The notes: a model not told the origin generated them from the letters alone. A DNA stretch of 64,000 bases from Saccharibacillus brassicae (GCF_006542275.1 NZ_CP041217.1:4652501-4716500), one strand, 5' to 3'; numbered from the stretch's first letter, positions 8,248-17,349 are shown. Numbers and translations: made by a program.

Positions 8248-10413
8248 ATGAACATCGGTTCGTTATTCAAAAACATCATCGGAGACGCCAAGCCCGGCGA
8301 GATCAAGCAGGTAGACCTCAAAGCGGGACAGGTCGTCCGGGGCGTCGTCCAATCGGTATCCGAAGACGGCAAAGAAGCGGTGCTTCAGATTCAGGGCGTC
8401 AAAGTGAACGCCAAGCTGGAAACGCCGCTGCAGGCGGGGCAGACGTCCTTTATGCAGGTGCAGCCTGCGGCGGAAGACGGCTCGATCGTCCTGAAGCCGG
8501 TTGCGGCTCCTCCGGGCGCCGCAGCCGGGGCGCAGTCGATGGAAGACACGCTGAAGCAGGTCGGCCTGCCCGACAACAAGCCGAACCGCGAGTTGATCCG
8601 CATGATGCAGCAGGCCGATATTCCGGTCACCCGCGAGCAGACGACAGAAGTGCGCAATCTGCTTGCGCAAAAGCCGGCTGCGGTAGACGCGCAGCAGTGG
8701 GTACGCTCGATCGGCATTTTGCAGCAGCGCGGACTTCCGTTGACGCCGCAGAGCGTGGCCGGCATGCAGCAGGCCGTATTCGGACCTCCGGCATCGGCGC
8801 TGCTGCAAAATCTGGAGCAGCATGTCGCGGCCGCGCTGTCGCAGTTCGGCGAAGCGTCGGGCGACGAAGCGGCCGGATCGGGCCGTCCGAACGTCGGCGC
8901 GCAGGCGGCGAACGCGGCCGCTTCGGCCGCTGCGCCAGCAGCGGGTAACGCTGCCCCTGCGGGTGGCAGCGGCGTGCCGGCGCCGAACGCGGGCGCCGCT
9001 CCCGCCGGGACCGCGGCCCCGGCCGGCAGCCCGGCCAATCCGGCCGCTGCCGGAGCGGCGGCGCCGGCGGACGGCGAGCAGAGCCCGCCGCTTGCGGCCC
9101 GCACCGCCGCCCAGGCGGAAGCCGGCGCTGCGCCCGGCGCCGGCGCAGCGGCCGAAGCTCCCGCCGCTGCGCAGGCCGCGGGGCGCACGGCTCCCGCGGC
9201 CGGCACGGCCGGCGCAGCTTCGGCGCCGGCTGCGGCGGCCCAGCCTGCCGCCCAGCCGTCCGCGGCGACCGCGAACGGCCAACCGGCGCCTGCGGCTGCC
9301 GGAACGGCCGCGCCCGGCGAAGCCGACGCGGCCCTGCTGCGCAAAGTGCAGGCGCTGCTCGACGAGCTTCGCTCCGCCGCCGCAGGCGGCACGGCCGCAG
9401 CGGGAAGTTCTCCCGCGTCGGCCGCGCAGGGCGCGCCGCAGCAGGCGCAGGCCGATGCGGCGGAGGGCGGCCCCTGGGTCGGCCGACTGCTCAAGATGCT
9501 CGGTGCGGAGCACGAGCATCAGGCCGCGCGTGCGACGCTGCTGAACGCGGCTCCGCCCGCGCCCGCCGCGCAGCCGGCGGCCCAGACGCCGCCGGCCTCG
9601 GCCCAGGGCCAGACCGCGCAGCCGCCGGGAACGCCGCCGGCCCAGACCCAGCCCCAACAGACGCCGCCGGTATCCGCGCAGGCGCAGACCGCCGCGGCTC
9701 CTGCCGCAGCCGCGGCCAATACGGACACCCCAGACAGCTTGTCGGCTGCCGTCCGCACGGCGGCGGAACAGGCGCTGCGCGGCCTGCAGGGGGAACTCGG
9801 CCGTCCCGAGAGTGCCGCTTCGGCTTCCGAAGCCCGATCCGCCCAAACGGCCGGCACTCCGCAGTTGGCCGAAGTGCGCGAGAATCTCAAGTCGCTGCTG
9901 CTTCAGCTGTCGGCTTCCGATTCGCTGCCGCCCGCGCTCAAAGACGCGGCGCAGCAGGCCGTTCAGCAGATGACCGGGCAGCAGCTGCTGCTCAATACCG
10001 ATCGGACCGCGCCTTTTGCCCAGGTGACGATGTTCCTGCCGTTTGTCGGTCCCGACGGCAACCAGACCGCGTCCGTCCAGATCGAATCCAGGCGCGGAAG
10101 CAAAGGCGAGCTGGACGCTTCGAACTGCCGGCTGTGGTTCGACCTGGATATGAAGTCGCTCGGCCGTACGGTCATCGACGTGCAGGTCGTGGATCGCAAA
10201 GTCAGCCTGAATTTCCGCAACGACGAAGAATGGGCGCGCCCGCTGCTCGAAGCCGGCCAGCCGCAGATCGCTTCGGCGCTCGATGCCGCAGGCTATCAGC
10301 TTATGGCGCTGCGCACGGACGCGCTGCCCGAGCGAACCGCTGCCGCGGGCGAGACAGGCACGTCGCTGTCCTTCGTGCCGCAGGCCTATCGGGGAGTGGA
10401 TGTGAAAATATGA
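8248..10413 (+). CDS. ylqG: YlqG-like protein with FliK-type C-terminal domain and very long Ala/Pro-rich middle
   Basis: The protein is 721 aa from ATG 8248 (after GGGGTGA); GTG 8239 is an alternative. Residues 1-90 form a compact N domain (VDLKAGQVVRGVVQSVSEDGKEAVLQIQG). About 180-500 is extremely rich in Ala, Pro, Gly and Gln. The C-terminal 140 residues (FLPFVGPDGNQTASVQIESRRG, then LWFDLDMKSLGRTVIDVQV) resemble the FliK hook-length-control C-terminal domain. It overlaps ylqH by 4 bp. Position between rnhB and ylqH matches ylqG of B. subtilis. Function is unknown; a role as a FliK-like partner of the FlhB-tail protein next door is inference. Confidence 0.7.
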   Translation: MNIGSLFKNIIGDAKPGEIKQVDLKAGQVVRGVVQSVSEDGKEAVLQIQGVKVNAKLETPLQAGQTSFMQVQPAAEDGSIVLKPVAAPPGAAAGAQSMEDTLKQVGLPDNKPNRELIRMMQQADIPVTREQTTEVRNLLAQKPAAVDAQQWVRSIGILQQRGLPLTPQSVAGMQQAVFGPPASALLQNLEQHVAAALSQFGEASGDEAAGSGRPNVGAQAANAAASAAAPAAGNAAPAGGSGVPAPNAGAAPAGTAAPAGSPANPAAAGAAAPADGEQSPPLAARTAAQAEAGAAPGAGAAAEAPAAAQAAGRTAPAAGTAGAASAPAAAAQPAAQPSAATANGQPAPAAAGTAAPGEADAALLRKVQALLDELRSAAAGGTAAAGSSPASAAQGAPQQAQADAAEGGPWVGRLLKMLGAEHEHQAARATLLNAAPPAPAAQPAAQTPPASAQGQTAQPPGTPPAQTQPQQTPPVSAQAQTAAAPAAAAANTDTPDSLSAAVRTAAEQALRGLQGELGRPESAASASEARSAQTAGTPQLAEVRENLKSLLLQLSASDSLPPALKDAAQQAVQQMTGQQLLLNTDRTAPFAQVTMFLPFVGPDGNQTASVQIESRRGSKGELDASNCRLWFDLDMKSLGRTVIDVQVVDRKVSLNFRNDEEWARPLLEAGQPQIASALDAAGYQLMALRTDALPERTAAAGETGTSLSFVPQAYRGVDVKI

Positions 10414-10709
10414 AAGAGTCCAAACCGGAAGAAGCGGCGCGCAAACGCGCCGTCGCCCTGCGTTATTCGCCGGAGCAGATGTCCGCGCCGACGGTCGTCG
10501 CCAAAGGCAGCGGCAGCATCGCCGAAGCGATCCTCGCCCGCGCGCAGGAAGCCGGCGTTCCGATCCAGGAAGATGCGGCGCTGGTCGAAGTGCTGTCCAA
10601 GCTTGATCTCGACCAGCAGATTCCCGGCGAGCTGTACGGCCTCGTGGCCGAGCTGCTGTCCTTCGTGTATCGCAGCGACCGGGAAGCGGCCAGAAGAGCG
10701 GGCCGGTGA
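10410..10709 (+). CDS. ylqH: FlhB C-terminal-domain-like protein YlqH
   Basis: The 99-aa soluble protein matches only the cytoplasmic C-terminal part of FlhB: AVALRYSPEQMSAPTVVAKG aligns with AVALKYDGNQMQAPEVVAKG of the flhB product at 40487-41575, and PGELYGLVAELLSFVY aligns with PADLFQAVAEVLAYVY. It has no membrane helices and no NPTH autocleavage motif; similarity begins just after where that site would be. Start and stop codons overlap ylqG and yraN, so the three are translationally coupled. Function is unknown. Confidence 0.8.
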   Translation: MKESKPEEAARKRAVALRYSPEQMSAPTVVAKGSGSIAEAILARAQEAGVPIQEDAALVEVLSKLDLDQQIPGELYGLVAELLSFVYRSDREAARRAGR

Positions 10710-11095
10710 ACGGCCCGCCGGAAGACCGTCCCATCCCGCCGACGCGGCAGGACAAAGGCCGGGCCGCCGAAGAAGCGGCCGTTCTGCATTTGCAGCGTCA
10801 AGGGTGGACGATCGCCGAGCGGAACTGGAGCTGCCGCTCCGGCGAACTGGACGTCATCGCCACCAAAGGGCCGATTATCCTGTTCGTGGAAGTACGCAGC
10901 CGGAGCGGCAGCGGATTCGGCCTGCCGGCCGAGTCGGTAGACGCGCGCAAAGTGCGCAAAGTACGGCAGACCGCCGAAGTGTATTTGCATCGGTTCGGCT
11001 TGTCCGACCGCGAAATTCGCTTCGACGTGATCGCCGTCATGCTCGGCCGCCGACTTGAGATCCGCTCGCTGGATCATATCGAAGAAGCTTTTTAG
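10706..11095 (+). CDS. UPF0102 (YraN) family nuclease-fold protein
   Basis: The 129-aa product begins with GTG overlapping the ylqH stop. It contains the UPF0102 pattern KGRAAEEAAVLHLQRQGW, then GELDVIA (Glu47, Asp49) and LFVEVRSR (Glu62, Arg64). This is the PD-(D/E)xK-like nuclease fold, with Arg in place of the usual last Lys. Activity is not established. A bidirectional terminator separates it from the convergent comM-like gene. Confidence 0.9.
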   Translation: MNGPPEDRPIPPTRQDKGRAAEEAAVLHLQRQGWTIAERNWSCRSGELDVIATKGPIILFVEVRSRSGSGFGLPAESVDARKVRKVRQTAEVYLHRFGLSDREIRFDVIAVMLGRRLEIRSLDHIEEAF

Positions 11096-11189
11096 CGGCA
11101 GTCGACTGCTTTCGGCAGCGCGACAATTCGTCTTACGCCCGATATCGGACGAATCCAACTATGGAAAAGGGATTTGCGTCCTATGAACG

Positions 11190-11227
11190 AAAAAAGGCTG
11201 CCCGGAGATTTCCGGGCAGCCTTTTTA
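11190..11227. terminator. Bidirectional terminator between yraN and comM
   Basis: A 16-bp perfect stem (11191-11206 with 11211-11226) around GATT is flanked by an A-run on the left and a T-run on the right. It can therefore stop transcription from both sides. Confidence 0.92.
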
Positions 11228-11286
11228 TTATGTTGATCGCTGCAAGCAAAAGAGGGAGCAGCCTGCGCCAACAGAAGCTACGTCCG

Positions 11287-12864
11287 CTACAGCTCGGCCC
11301 CCCGCCGATCCATCTGCCGGTACTGCAGCGCTTCGGCGATATGCTCCGTGCGGATACCGGCGAAGCCTTCCAGATCGGCGATCGTCAGCGCAAGCTTCAG
11401 AATCCGGTCGCGCGAGCGCATGCTCAGTCCCAACGCGCCGATCGCGCTGTCCAGCAGCACGTTGGCTTCGCGCGGCAGAGCGGCGTATTTGCGCAGCGAA
11501 GCGCCGCTCAATTCGCTGTTCACCCGAAGACCGATTGAACGGTAGCGATTCCTTTGCCGCTCGGCGGCGTCCCGAACCTGATCGCGCAGCCGGTCGGACG
11601 AAGCGCCCGGCGTCGACAAAGACCCGGGCGGAGGCTGCGGCACTTCGACCTGCATATCGATCCGGTCGAGCAGCGGCCCGGAGATTCGGCTGCGATAGCG
11701 GGCGATCGCATGCGGCGAGCAGGTACAGGCCGATTGGCCGTCTTCGCCGCGGCCGCCGCCGCACGGGCACGGATTCATGGAGCAGGCGAGCATGAAATGC
11801 GCGGGAAACGTAAACGCGGCACGCGCGCGGCTGATCGTGACCGTCCGGTCTTCGAGCGGCTGACGGAGCACTTCGAGCGCGGTGCGGGAAAATTCCGGGA
11901 GTTCGTCGAGAAACAGAACGCCGCGATGGGCGAGGCTGACTTCGCCGGGACGGGGAATCGAACCGCCTCCCGCGAGTCCGGACGGAGAAATCGTATGATG
12001 CGGCGAGCGGAAAGGCCGCTGCGTTACCAATCCCCGGCGAACGCTGTTCAGCCGTCCGGCCGCGCTCAAAATTTTCGTCGCCTCCAGCGCTTCGGCTTCG
12101 CTCAGCGGCGTCATGATGCCCGGCAGTCGTTTGATCAGCATCGTCTTGCCCGTACCCGGGGGACCGCACAGCAAAATATTGTGCATGCCCGCCGCCGCGA
12201 TCGTCAGCGCGCGCTTGGCTTGTTCCTGGCCGAGCACGTCCGCATAGTCGTCGGCGGGGTGGCTAGGGTCGGCAGCGAGAAGAGAAGGCTGTGCAGCGTG
12301 GCGCAGCCCTTCTGCGTCGAACGCATACTTCATTTCTTTGCCGGCGGCCAGCTCTTTGCGCTGCCGCTCCGGGACGAGAGCGCGCAAATGCGGCAGCGCA
12401 TGCACCGCAAGTCCGCCGGCCAGCGCCGCTTCGTCCGCGTTGGCCGGCGGCACGAGAATGGCGTCGAACCCCCGGCGCCGCGCACAGTCGGCCATCGCGA
12501 GCACGCCGGGCACGGGGCGAAGCGTGCCGTCGAGCGACAATTCGCCGATTGCGACGAAGCGCCGATCTGCCGGCAGCTCCAGCTGCCCGTCGCTGAGCAG
12601 AATGCCGAGCGCAATCGCGAGATCGAGCGACGAGCCTTCTTTGCGCAGGTCGGCCGGAGCCAGATTGATGGTGACGCGGCGGTTCGGAAAGCGGAAGCCG
12701 CAGTTTTTGAGCGCCGCTTTGACACGGTCTGTCGCTTCGCGAATCGCGGAATCGGGCAGGCCGATGATCGCCGTCTGCGGCAGGCCGTTCGTAATGTCGA
12801 CTTCCACTTCCACGATTACACCGTCCACGCCGTACAGGCAAGCGCTGTAACTTTTTCCATACAT
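11287..12864 (-). CDS. comM: YifB/ComM family Mg-chelatase-like AAA+ ATPase
   Basis: The 525-aa protein is the only gene on the minus strand. The N-terminal ChlI domain starts MYGKSYSACLYGVDGVIVEVEVDI and has GLPDSAIREATDRVKAAL. Walker A is GPPGTGKT (234-241), Walker B is VLFLDELPEF, and MNPCPCGG with a Cys cluster and a C-terminal Mg_chelatase_C region follow. In Gammaproteobacteria ComM is a branch-migration helicase for integrating transformed DNA; the Firmicute role is less clear, but dprA lies close by. The start follows GAGGTG on the minus strand. Confidence 0.92.
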   Translation of the reverse strand: MYGKSYSACLYGVDGVIVEVEVDITNGLPQTAIIGLPDSAIREATDRVKAALKNCGFRFPNRRVTINLAPADLRKEGSSLDLAIALGILLSDGQLELPADRRFVAIGELSLDGTLRPVPGVLAMADCARRRGFDAILVPPANADEAALAGGLAVHALPHLRALVPERQRKELAAGKEMKYAFDAEGLRHAAQPSLLAADPSHPADDYADVLGQEQAKRALTIAAAGMHNILLCGPPGTGKTMLIKRLPGIMTPLSEAEALEATKILSAAGRLNSVRRGLVTQRPFRSPHHTISPSGLAGGGSIPRPGEVSLAHRGVLFLDELPEFSRTALEVLRQPLEDRTVTISRARAAFTFPAHFMLACSMNPCPCGGGRGEDGQSACTCSPHAIARYRSRISGPLLDRIDMQVEVPQPPPGSLSTPGASSDRLRDQVRDAAERQRNRYRSIGLRVNSELSGASLRKYAALPREANVLLDSAIGALGLSMRSRDRILKLALTIADLEGFAGIRTEHIAEALQYRQMDRRGAEL

Positions 12865-13017
12865 GGCAAAAACACCTCTTTTTCATCGGATGGCGGAATA
12901 TTCCCGCTGGCCTCGAAAAAGGGTGCTTCCTCTTTTTTCGATCGATTATACAGCTTCCTTCATTGTAAACCGGCGGCCGAAGAAGTCAATATGGAGCTTT
13001 TTTTGCACAATTCGCAT

Positions 13018-13063
13018 CAAACATATTTACAACAATCAAATTTAATGCGATTATGTTTGTAAA
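13018..13063 (+). promoter_or_regulatory. ohrR promoter overlapped by inverted repeats (probable operator)
   Basis: TTTACA (13026-13031) and GATTAT (13049-13054) with a 17-bp spacer form a good promoter. Two interleaved inverted repeats cover it: CAAACATA (13018-13025) with TATGTTTG (13052-13059), and TTTACAA (13026-13032) with TTGTAAA (13057-13063). Operators over the core promoter are typical of autorepressed MarR-family genes; autoregulation here is inference. Confidence 0.55.
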
Positions 13064-13104
13064 TCAATTTCGGACATGACCGAAAAAGGAGAGGAGTGAG
13101 CACA

Positions 13105-13572
13105 ATGGGCAAAGTCAACGAATATCCGCAGCTTCAACTGGACAACATGCTGTGCTTTTCGATTTATGCCAGCTCGCGCGAGATTACGAAAATGTATCAA
13201 CCTTATCTGGAGACGCTGGGCGTCACCTATTCGCAGTATTTGGTGCTGATCGTATTGTGGGAGCAGGACGAACGGACGGTCAAGGAGCTGGGCGAAGAAC
13301 TGTTCCTCGACTCCGGCACGCTGACTCCGCTGCTCAAGCGGTTGGAGAATGCAGGTTTCGTGTCACGCAACCGTTCGACCGAAGACGAGCGCAAAGTGTT
13401 TATTTCGCTGACCGACCAAGGCCGGGAACTGCGCGAAAAAGCGGCGCACATTCCGGAATGCATGTCGAGAGACCTGCATATGGACGTACCGGAATTCGTG
13501 GAACTGCTCGGCAGATTCCAGAATTTGCTGGCGCGCGCGCATGACGTAAACCGTTCTTCCTCGGGCAAATAA
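13105..13572 (+). CDS. ohrR: OhrR-type MarR-family peroxide-sensing regulator
   Basis: The 155-aa protein matches OhrR: LDNMLCFSIYASSREITKMYQPYL contains the reactive Cys17, and the winged helix has LFLDSGTLTPLLKRLENAGFVSRNRSTEDERKV. OhrR represses organic-hydroperoxide resistance genes and is inactivated by Cys oxidation. ATG 13105 is preferred over GTG 13096 because the AGGAGAGGAG site fits it. A second Cys (119, in HIPECM) sits where two-Cys OhrR proteins have their resolving Cys. No ohrA is adjacent. It ends in a terminator. Confidence 0.88.
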   Translation: MGKVNEYPQLQLDNMLCFSIYASSREITKMYQPYLETLGVTYSQYLVLIVLWEQDERTVKELGEELFLDSGTLTPLLKRLENAGFVSRNRSTEDERKVFISLTDQGRELREKAAHIPECMSRDLHMDVPEFVELLGRFQNLLARAHDVNRSSSGK

Positions 13573-13613
13573 GCGGCAGTCAATCTGTTGAACGCCGGGT
13601 TAGAATCGATATT

Positions 13614-13641
13614 ACCGGAGCCTTTTGGGCTCCGGTTTTTG
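13614..13641 (+). terminator. Rho-independent terminator after ohrR
   Basis: ACCGGAGCC (13614-13622) pairs with GGCTCCGGT (13628-13636), followed by a T-run (13636-13640). Confidence 0.9.
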
Positions 13642-13685
13642 GCATGTTGATTTTTGTCGAAAAAGACGGAATCCTTCAAATTTCA

Positions 13686-13724
13686 AGAAAGCGTTTCAAT
13701 TTTTATCCGGAGTCGTGCTATAAT
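13686..13724 (+). promoter_or_regulatory. sucCD promoter with cre-like box
   Basis: TATAAT (13719-13724) with extended TGC upstream and TTCAAT (13695-13700) form a promoter with an 18-bp spacer. The sequence AGAAAGCGTTTCA (13686-13698) overlaps the -35. It resembles a CcpA cre site but has one base fewer between half-sites and a first-base mismatch. Catabolite repression of sucCD is plausible, not shown. Confidence 0.5.
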
Positions 13725-13793
13725 GATTGAGGTTGTACTTTTTCTGCCTGGCAACCCGCCTGGTGCGAGCCAATTTGATAGGAGGATTCACAA

Positions 13794-14954
13794 ATGAATA
13801 TCCACGAATATCAAGGCAAAGAAGTTTTGCAGCAGTACGGAGTTTCCGTGCCCCGCGGCAAAGTAGCGTTCAGCGCGGCGGAAGCCGTGGACGCGGCCCG
13901 CGAGCTTGGGAGTCCAGTCGTCGTCGTAAAGGCGCAGATCCATGCGGGCGGACGAGGCAAGGCCGGAGGCGTCAAGATCGCCAAAAGTCTGGATGAAGTG
14001 CGGACCTACGCCGAAGAATTGATCGGCAAGGTACTCGTGACCCATCAGACAGGTCCGGAAGGCAAAGAAATCAAGCGTCTTCTTATCGAAGAAGGCTGCG
14101 ACATCAAAAAAGAATATTATGTCGGCGTCGTCGTGGACCGGGGAACCGGAAGCGTCGTGCTGATGGCCTCGGAAGAGGGCGGTACGGAGATCGAAGAAGT
14201 GGCAGCCGCCACACCGGAGCGGATTTTCCGCGAAGTCGTCGATCCAGCCGTTGGTCTGCAGCCGTTCCAGGCACGCCGCCTGGCGTATGCGATCAACATT
14301 CCAAAAGAACTTGTGAACAAGGCAGCCAAGTTCATGATGGCGCTCTACACCGCTTTCGTGGACAAAGACTGTTCGATCGCCGAGATCAACCCTTTGGTCG
14401 TCACCGGCGACGGCGACGTCATGGCGCTGGACGCCAAGCTGAACTTCGATTCCAACTCGCTGTTCCGCCACAAAGACATTTTGGCGCTGCGCGATCTGGA
14501 CGAAGAAGACGCGAAGGAAATCGCCGCTTCCAAGTTCGACCTGAGCTATATCGCCCTTGACGGCAATATCGGCTGTATGGTTAACGGAGCCGGACTGGCC
14601 ATGGCCACGATGGATATTATCAAATACTACGGCGGCGAACCCGCCAACTTCCTGGACGTAGGGGGCGGTGCCACCAAGGAAAAAGTAACGGAAGCGTTCA
14701 AGATCATTTTGTCCGATCCGGAAGTCAAAGGGATCTTCATCAATATCTTCGGCGGCATCATGCGCTGCGACGTTATCGCGGACGGCGTAGTCGAAGCCGC
14801 GAAGCAGATCAAACTGGACAAACCGCTCGTTGTGCGCCTTGAAGGCACCAACGTAGACCTCGGCAAGAAGATCCTGAATGAATCGGGACTCAATATCGTA
14901 TCCGCGGACTCGATGGCCGACGGGGCACAGAAGATCGTAGAGTTGGTCTCTTAA
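13794..14954 (+). CDS. sucC: Succinyl-CoA synthetase (ADP-forming) beta subunit
   Basis: The 386-aa ATP-grasp subunit has the expected length (about 385). It starts [17 protein letters not shown] and has [31 protein letters not shown] and [17 protein letters not shown]. With SucD it interconverts succinyl-CoA and succinate with substrate-level phosphorylation in the TCA cycle. ATG 13794 follows TAGGAGG. sucD lies 142 bp downstream with no terminator, so the pair is probably one transcript. Confidence 0.97.
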   Translation: MNIHEYQGKEVLQQYGVSVPRGKVAFSAAEAVDAARELGSPVVVVKAQIHAGGRGKAGGVKIAKSLDEVRTYAEELIGKVLVTHQTGPEGKEIKRLLIEEGCDIKKEYYVGVVVDRGTGSVVLMASEEGGTEIEEVAAATPERIFREVVDPAVGLQPFQARRLAYAINIPKELVNKAAKFMMALYTAFVDKDCSIAEINPLVVTGDGDVMALDAKLNFDSNSLFRHKDILALRDLDEEDAKEIAASKFDLSYIALDGNIGCMVNGAGLAMATMDIIKYYGGEPANFLDVGGGATKEKVTEAFKIILSDPEVKGIFINIFGGIMRCDVIADGVVEAAKQIKLDKPLVVRLEGTNVDLGKKILNESGLNIVSADSMADGAQKIVELVS

Positions 14955-15008
14955 TCGGATTCAGCTTGGCTAACGACAGAACGGCCAACGAATGCGGTGT
15001 GCGTACGC

Positions 15009-15040
15009 GGCCGGTTCTGGTTCGATGCGCAGAACCGGCC
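15009..15040 (+). other. Intercistronic hairpin between sucC and sucD
   Basis: GGCCGGTTCTG (15009-15019) pairs with CAGAACCGGCC (15030-15040), 11 bp with a 10-nt loop and no T-run. It may stabilise sucC mRNA or tune the subunit ratio; no role is shown. Confidence 0.5.
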
Positions 15041-15096
15041 GGATCGCCGCGGCGTCAGTTTCGCAAACCGACTTTAAACGGAGGATGTGGATCGGC

Positions 15097-16026
15097 ATGA
15101 GTATTCTGGTGGACAAACATACAAAAGTGATTACGCAGGGCATTACGGGCGAGACAGGGCTTTTCCATACGAAAGGCGCTTTGGAATACGGAACACAGAT
15201 GGTTGGGGGCGTAACTCCCGGCAAAGGCGGTACCGAAGTTGAAATTCAGCTCGAAAACGGCAGCGCCGTCAAACTTCCGGTTTTCAATACGGTAAACGAC
15301 GCGGTCAAAGCGACCGGCGCAACCGCAAGCGTCATCTATGTACCGCCGGCTTTTGCCGCGGACTCGATCCTGGAAGCGGTAGACGCGGAGCTTGATCTCG
15401 TCATCTGCATCACGGAAGGCATTCCGGTGCTGGACATGGTCAAGGTCAAGCGCTACATGGAAGGCAAAAAGACGATTCTGATCGGACCTAACTGTCCGGG
15501 CGTCATTACGCCTGACGCTTGCAAAATCGGCATCATGCCGGGCTATATTCACAAAGCCGGCAAAGTCGGCGTCGTATCCCGAAGCGGAACGCTGACGTAC
15601 GAAGCCGTGCACCAGCTGACGACGCGCGGCATCGGCCAGTCGACTGCGGTCGGCATCGGCGGAGACCCGGTCAAAGGTTCGGAGTTCATCGACATCCTGA
15701 AGATGTTCAACGAAGACGAAGGCACGCAGGCCGTCGTCATGATCGGCGAAATCGGCGGCACGGCCGAAGAAGAAGCGGCCGAGTGGGTCAAAGCCAACAT
15801 GACGAAGCCGGTCGTCGGCTTTATCGGCGGTGCCACGGCGCCTGAAGGCAAACGCATGGGCCATGCCGGCGCGATCATCTCGGGCGGCAAAGGCACGGCA
15901 GCCGAAAAAATCGCCAAGTTGGAAGAGTGCGGCATTCGCGTCGCTCCGACTCCGGCGGAAATGGGCGCTACGCTCGTAGCTGTGCTCGAAGAGCGCGGCG
16001 TGCTGGAGACGTTCACGGCGGGTTGA
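15097..16026 (+). CDS. sucD: Succinyl-CoA synthetase (ADP-forming) alpha subunit
   Basis: The 309-aa subunit begins [21 protein letters not shown] (CoA-binding Rossmann fold) and has [22 protein letters not shown] and [14 protein letters not shown] with the phospho-accepting His256. ATG 15097 is chosen; ATG 15085 directly abuts the GGAGG site and is unlikely. It pairs with SucC and ends in a strong terminator. Confidence 0.97.
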   Translation: MSILVDKHTKVITQGITGETGLFHTKGALEYGTQMVGGVTPGKGGTEVEIQLENGSAVKLPVFNTVNDAVKATGATASVIYVPPAFAADSILEAVDAELDLVICITEGIPVLDMVKVKRYMEGKKTILIGPNCPGVITPDACKIGIMPGYIHKAGKVGVVSRSGTLTYEAVHQLTTRGIGQSTAVGIGGDPVKGSEFIDILKMFNEDEGTQAVVMIGEIGGTAEEEAAEWVKANMTKPVVGFIGGATAPEGKRMGHAGAIISGGKGTAAEKIAKLEECGIRVAPTPAEMGATLVAVLEERGVLETFTAG

Positions 16027-16092
16027 TTTCCGGTTTCTTTTCTGGCACAATAACGAAAAGAAACTTAATCGGATAAGCAAAACCGACGAGGC

Positions 16093-16134
16093 AGGCAGCC
16101 TTTCTTTCCCTATGGGAAGAAAGGCTGCCTTTTC
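16093..16134 (+). terminator. Rho-independent terminator after sucD
   Basis: AGGCAGCCTTTCTT (from 16093) pairs with AAGAAAGGCTGCCT (to 16130), extended by CCC/GGG, and ends in TTTT. It lies just before dprA. Confidence 0.88.
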
Positions 16135-16174
16135 GCGTTTGCCGCTTGTTCGCAAAAAGGAGCGGGTAATCTCT

Positions 16175-17290
16175 ATGACGCGACAACGACTGCCTGAAGC
16201 CCTCTGGCTGCTGGCACTGCACGAAACGAAAGGCATCGGTTGGCACCGTTTGTACGGATTGATCAAGATCGTATCGGAGCGGCGCATTCCGTATTCGCGG
16301 CTGTTCGAGCTGACCGAGCAGGAGTGGACGGCTCTGGGCGCGGAACCGAAATCGGCCGCGGCGGCCTCACGCCTGAATATCGCGCAGGCGTTCGAACGGG
16401 CGGAGCAGCTGCGCAAGCTTGGCATCGAACCGATTTCTTTTTACGACGACGAGTATCCTACTCTAATGAAGGAAACCGCCAAACCGCCCTGGCTGCTGTA
16501 TACGATCGGACGCCGCGAGCTGCTGAACGAATTTGGCATCGCGATCGTCGGTACGAGAACGCCTACTTCCTACGGCCGCGTCGTCTGCGAACGGATCGCC
16601 GGAGCTCTGGCGGAACGAGGCATATGCCTGGTGAGCGGCATGGCACGGGGCATCGACGGATACGCCCACCGGGAAACGCTCAAGCGAGGAGGAACTACGA
16701 TCGCGGTGCTCGGAGCAGGGGTGGACGTGCCTTATCCGCCGGAACATCGGCAGCTGCACCGGGAGATCGCCGAGCAGGGCTTGCTGGTGTCGGAGTTTCC
16801 TCCCGGTACGCGGCCGGTGCCGGGCTTGTTCCCGCTGCGCAACCGGATTATCGCCGGTTTGTGTCGCGGCGTGCTGATCGTCGAAGCGGCGCAGAGAAGC
16901 GGTTCGCTGATCACGGCGGATTATGCGCTCGAATGCAACCGCGACGTGTTCGCCGTGCCGGGGCCGGTCACTTCGCCGAAAAGCGCGGGAACATTCGAAC
17001 TGATCAAAAACGGGGCGAAGCCCTGCGCAAGCGCGGAAGATATTTTGGAAGCGTACGGCGATTGCTTCGCTCCCCTGCCCCAAAGCGCTGCAAAAAAAGA
17101 GGGACATGAAAAATTGACAAAAGAGGAGCGGAAGATATACGTTATATTGGAGCAAGGGGATGCAAGCATCGACGAACTGCAGCGGAAGACCTCCTGGGAG
17201 TTTGGACTTTTACATTCCGTTCTGCTATCTTTAATCATAAAAAGCCAGGTGAAGTCGCTCTCCGGCGCCATTTACACGTGGATCGGATAA
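16175..17290 (+). CDS. dprA: DNA processing protein DprA (Smf)
   Basis: The 371-aa protein loads RecA on incoming single-stranded DNA in natural transformation. A SAM-like N-terminal part is followed by the Rossmann core: IAIVGTRTPTSYGR, LVSGMARGIDGYAH, TIAVLGAGVDVPYPPEH, FPLRNRIIAGL and ADYALECNRDVFAVPG. A C-terminal winged helix (about 315-371) follows. It is longer than B. subtilis DprA (about 297 aa), mainly through the C-terminal domain. ATG 16175 follows AAAAAGGAG at a longish spacing. Confidence 0.95.
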   Translation: MTRQRLPEALWLLALHETKGIGWHRLYGLIKIVSERRIPYSRLFELTEQEWTALGAEPKSAAAASRLNIAQAFERAEQLRKLGIEPISFYDDEYPTLMKETAKPPWLLYTIGRRELLNEFGIAIVGTRTPTSYGRVVCERIAGALAERGICLVSGMARGIDGYAHRETLKRGGTTIAVLGAGVDVPYPPEHRQLHREIAEQGLLVSEFPPGTRPVPGLFPLRNRIIAGLCRGVLIVEAAQRSGSLITADYALECNRDVFAVPGPVTSPKSAGTFELIKNGAKPCASAEDILEAYGDCFAPLPQSAAKKEGHEKLTKEERKIYVILEQGDASIDELQRKTSWEFGLLHSVLLSLIIKSQVKSLSGAIYTWIG

Positions 17291-17349
17291 GCGATTCGTC
17301 GACCCCCACTTTCGATCCAGTTCCAGTCAAGGCACACAATCAACGATAG

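Noticed and set aside
8263-10755. An 830-codon open frame on the minus strand opposite ylqG.
   Set aside because: It mirrors the Ala/Pro codon bias of the + strand gene (GCG, GCC, CCG), giving Arg-rich sequence with no domain and no good ribosome binding site.
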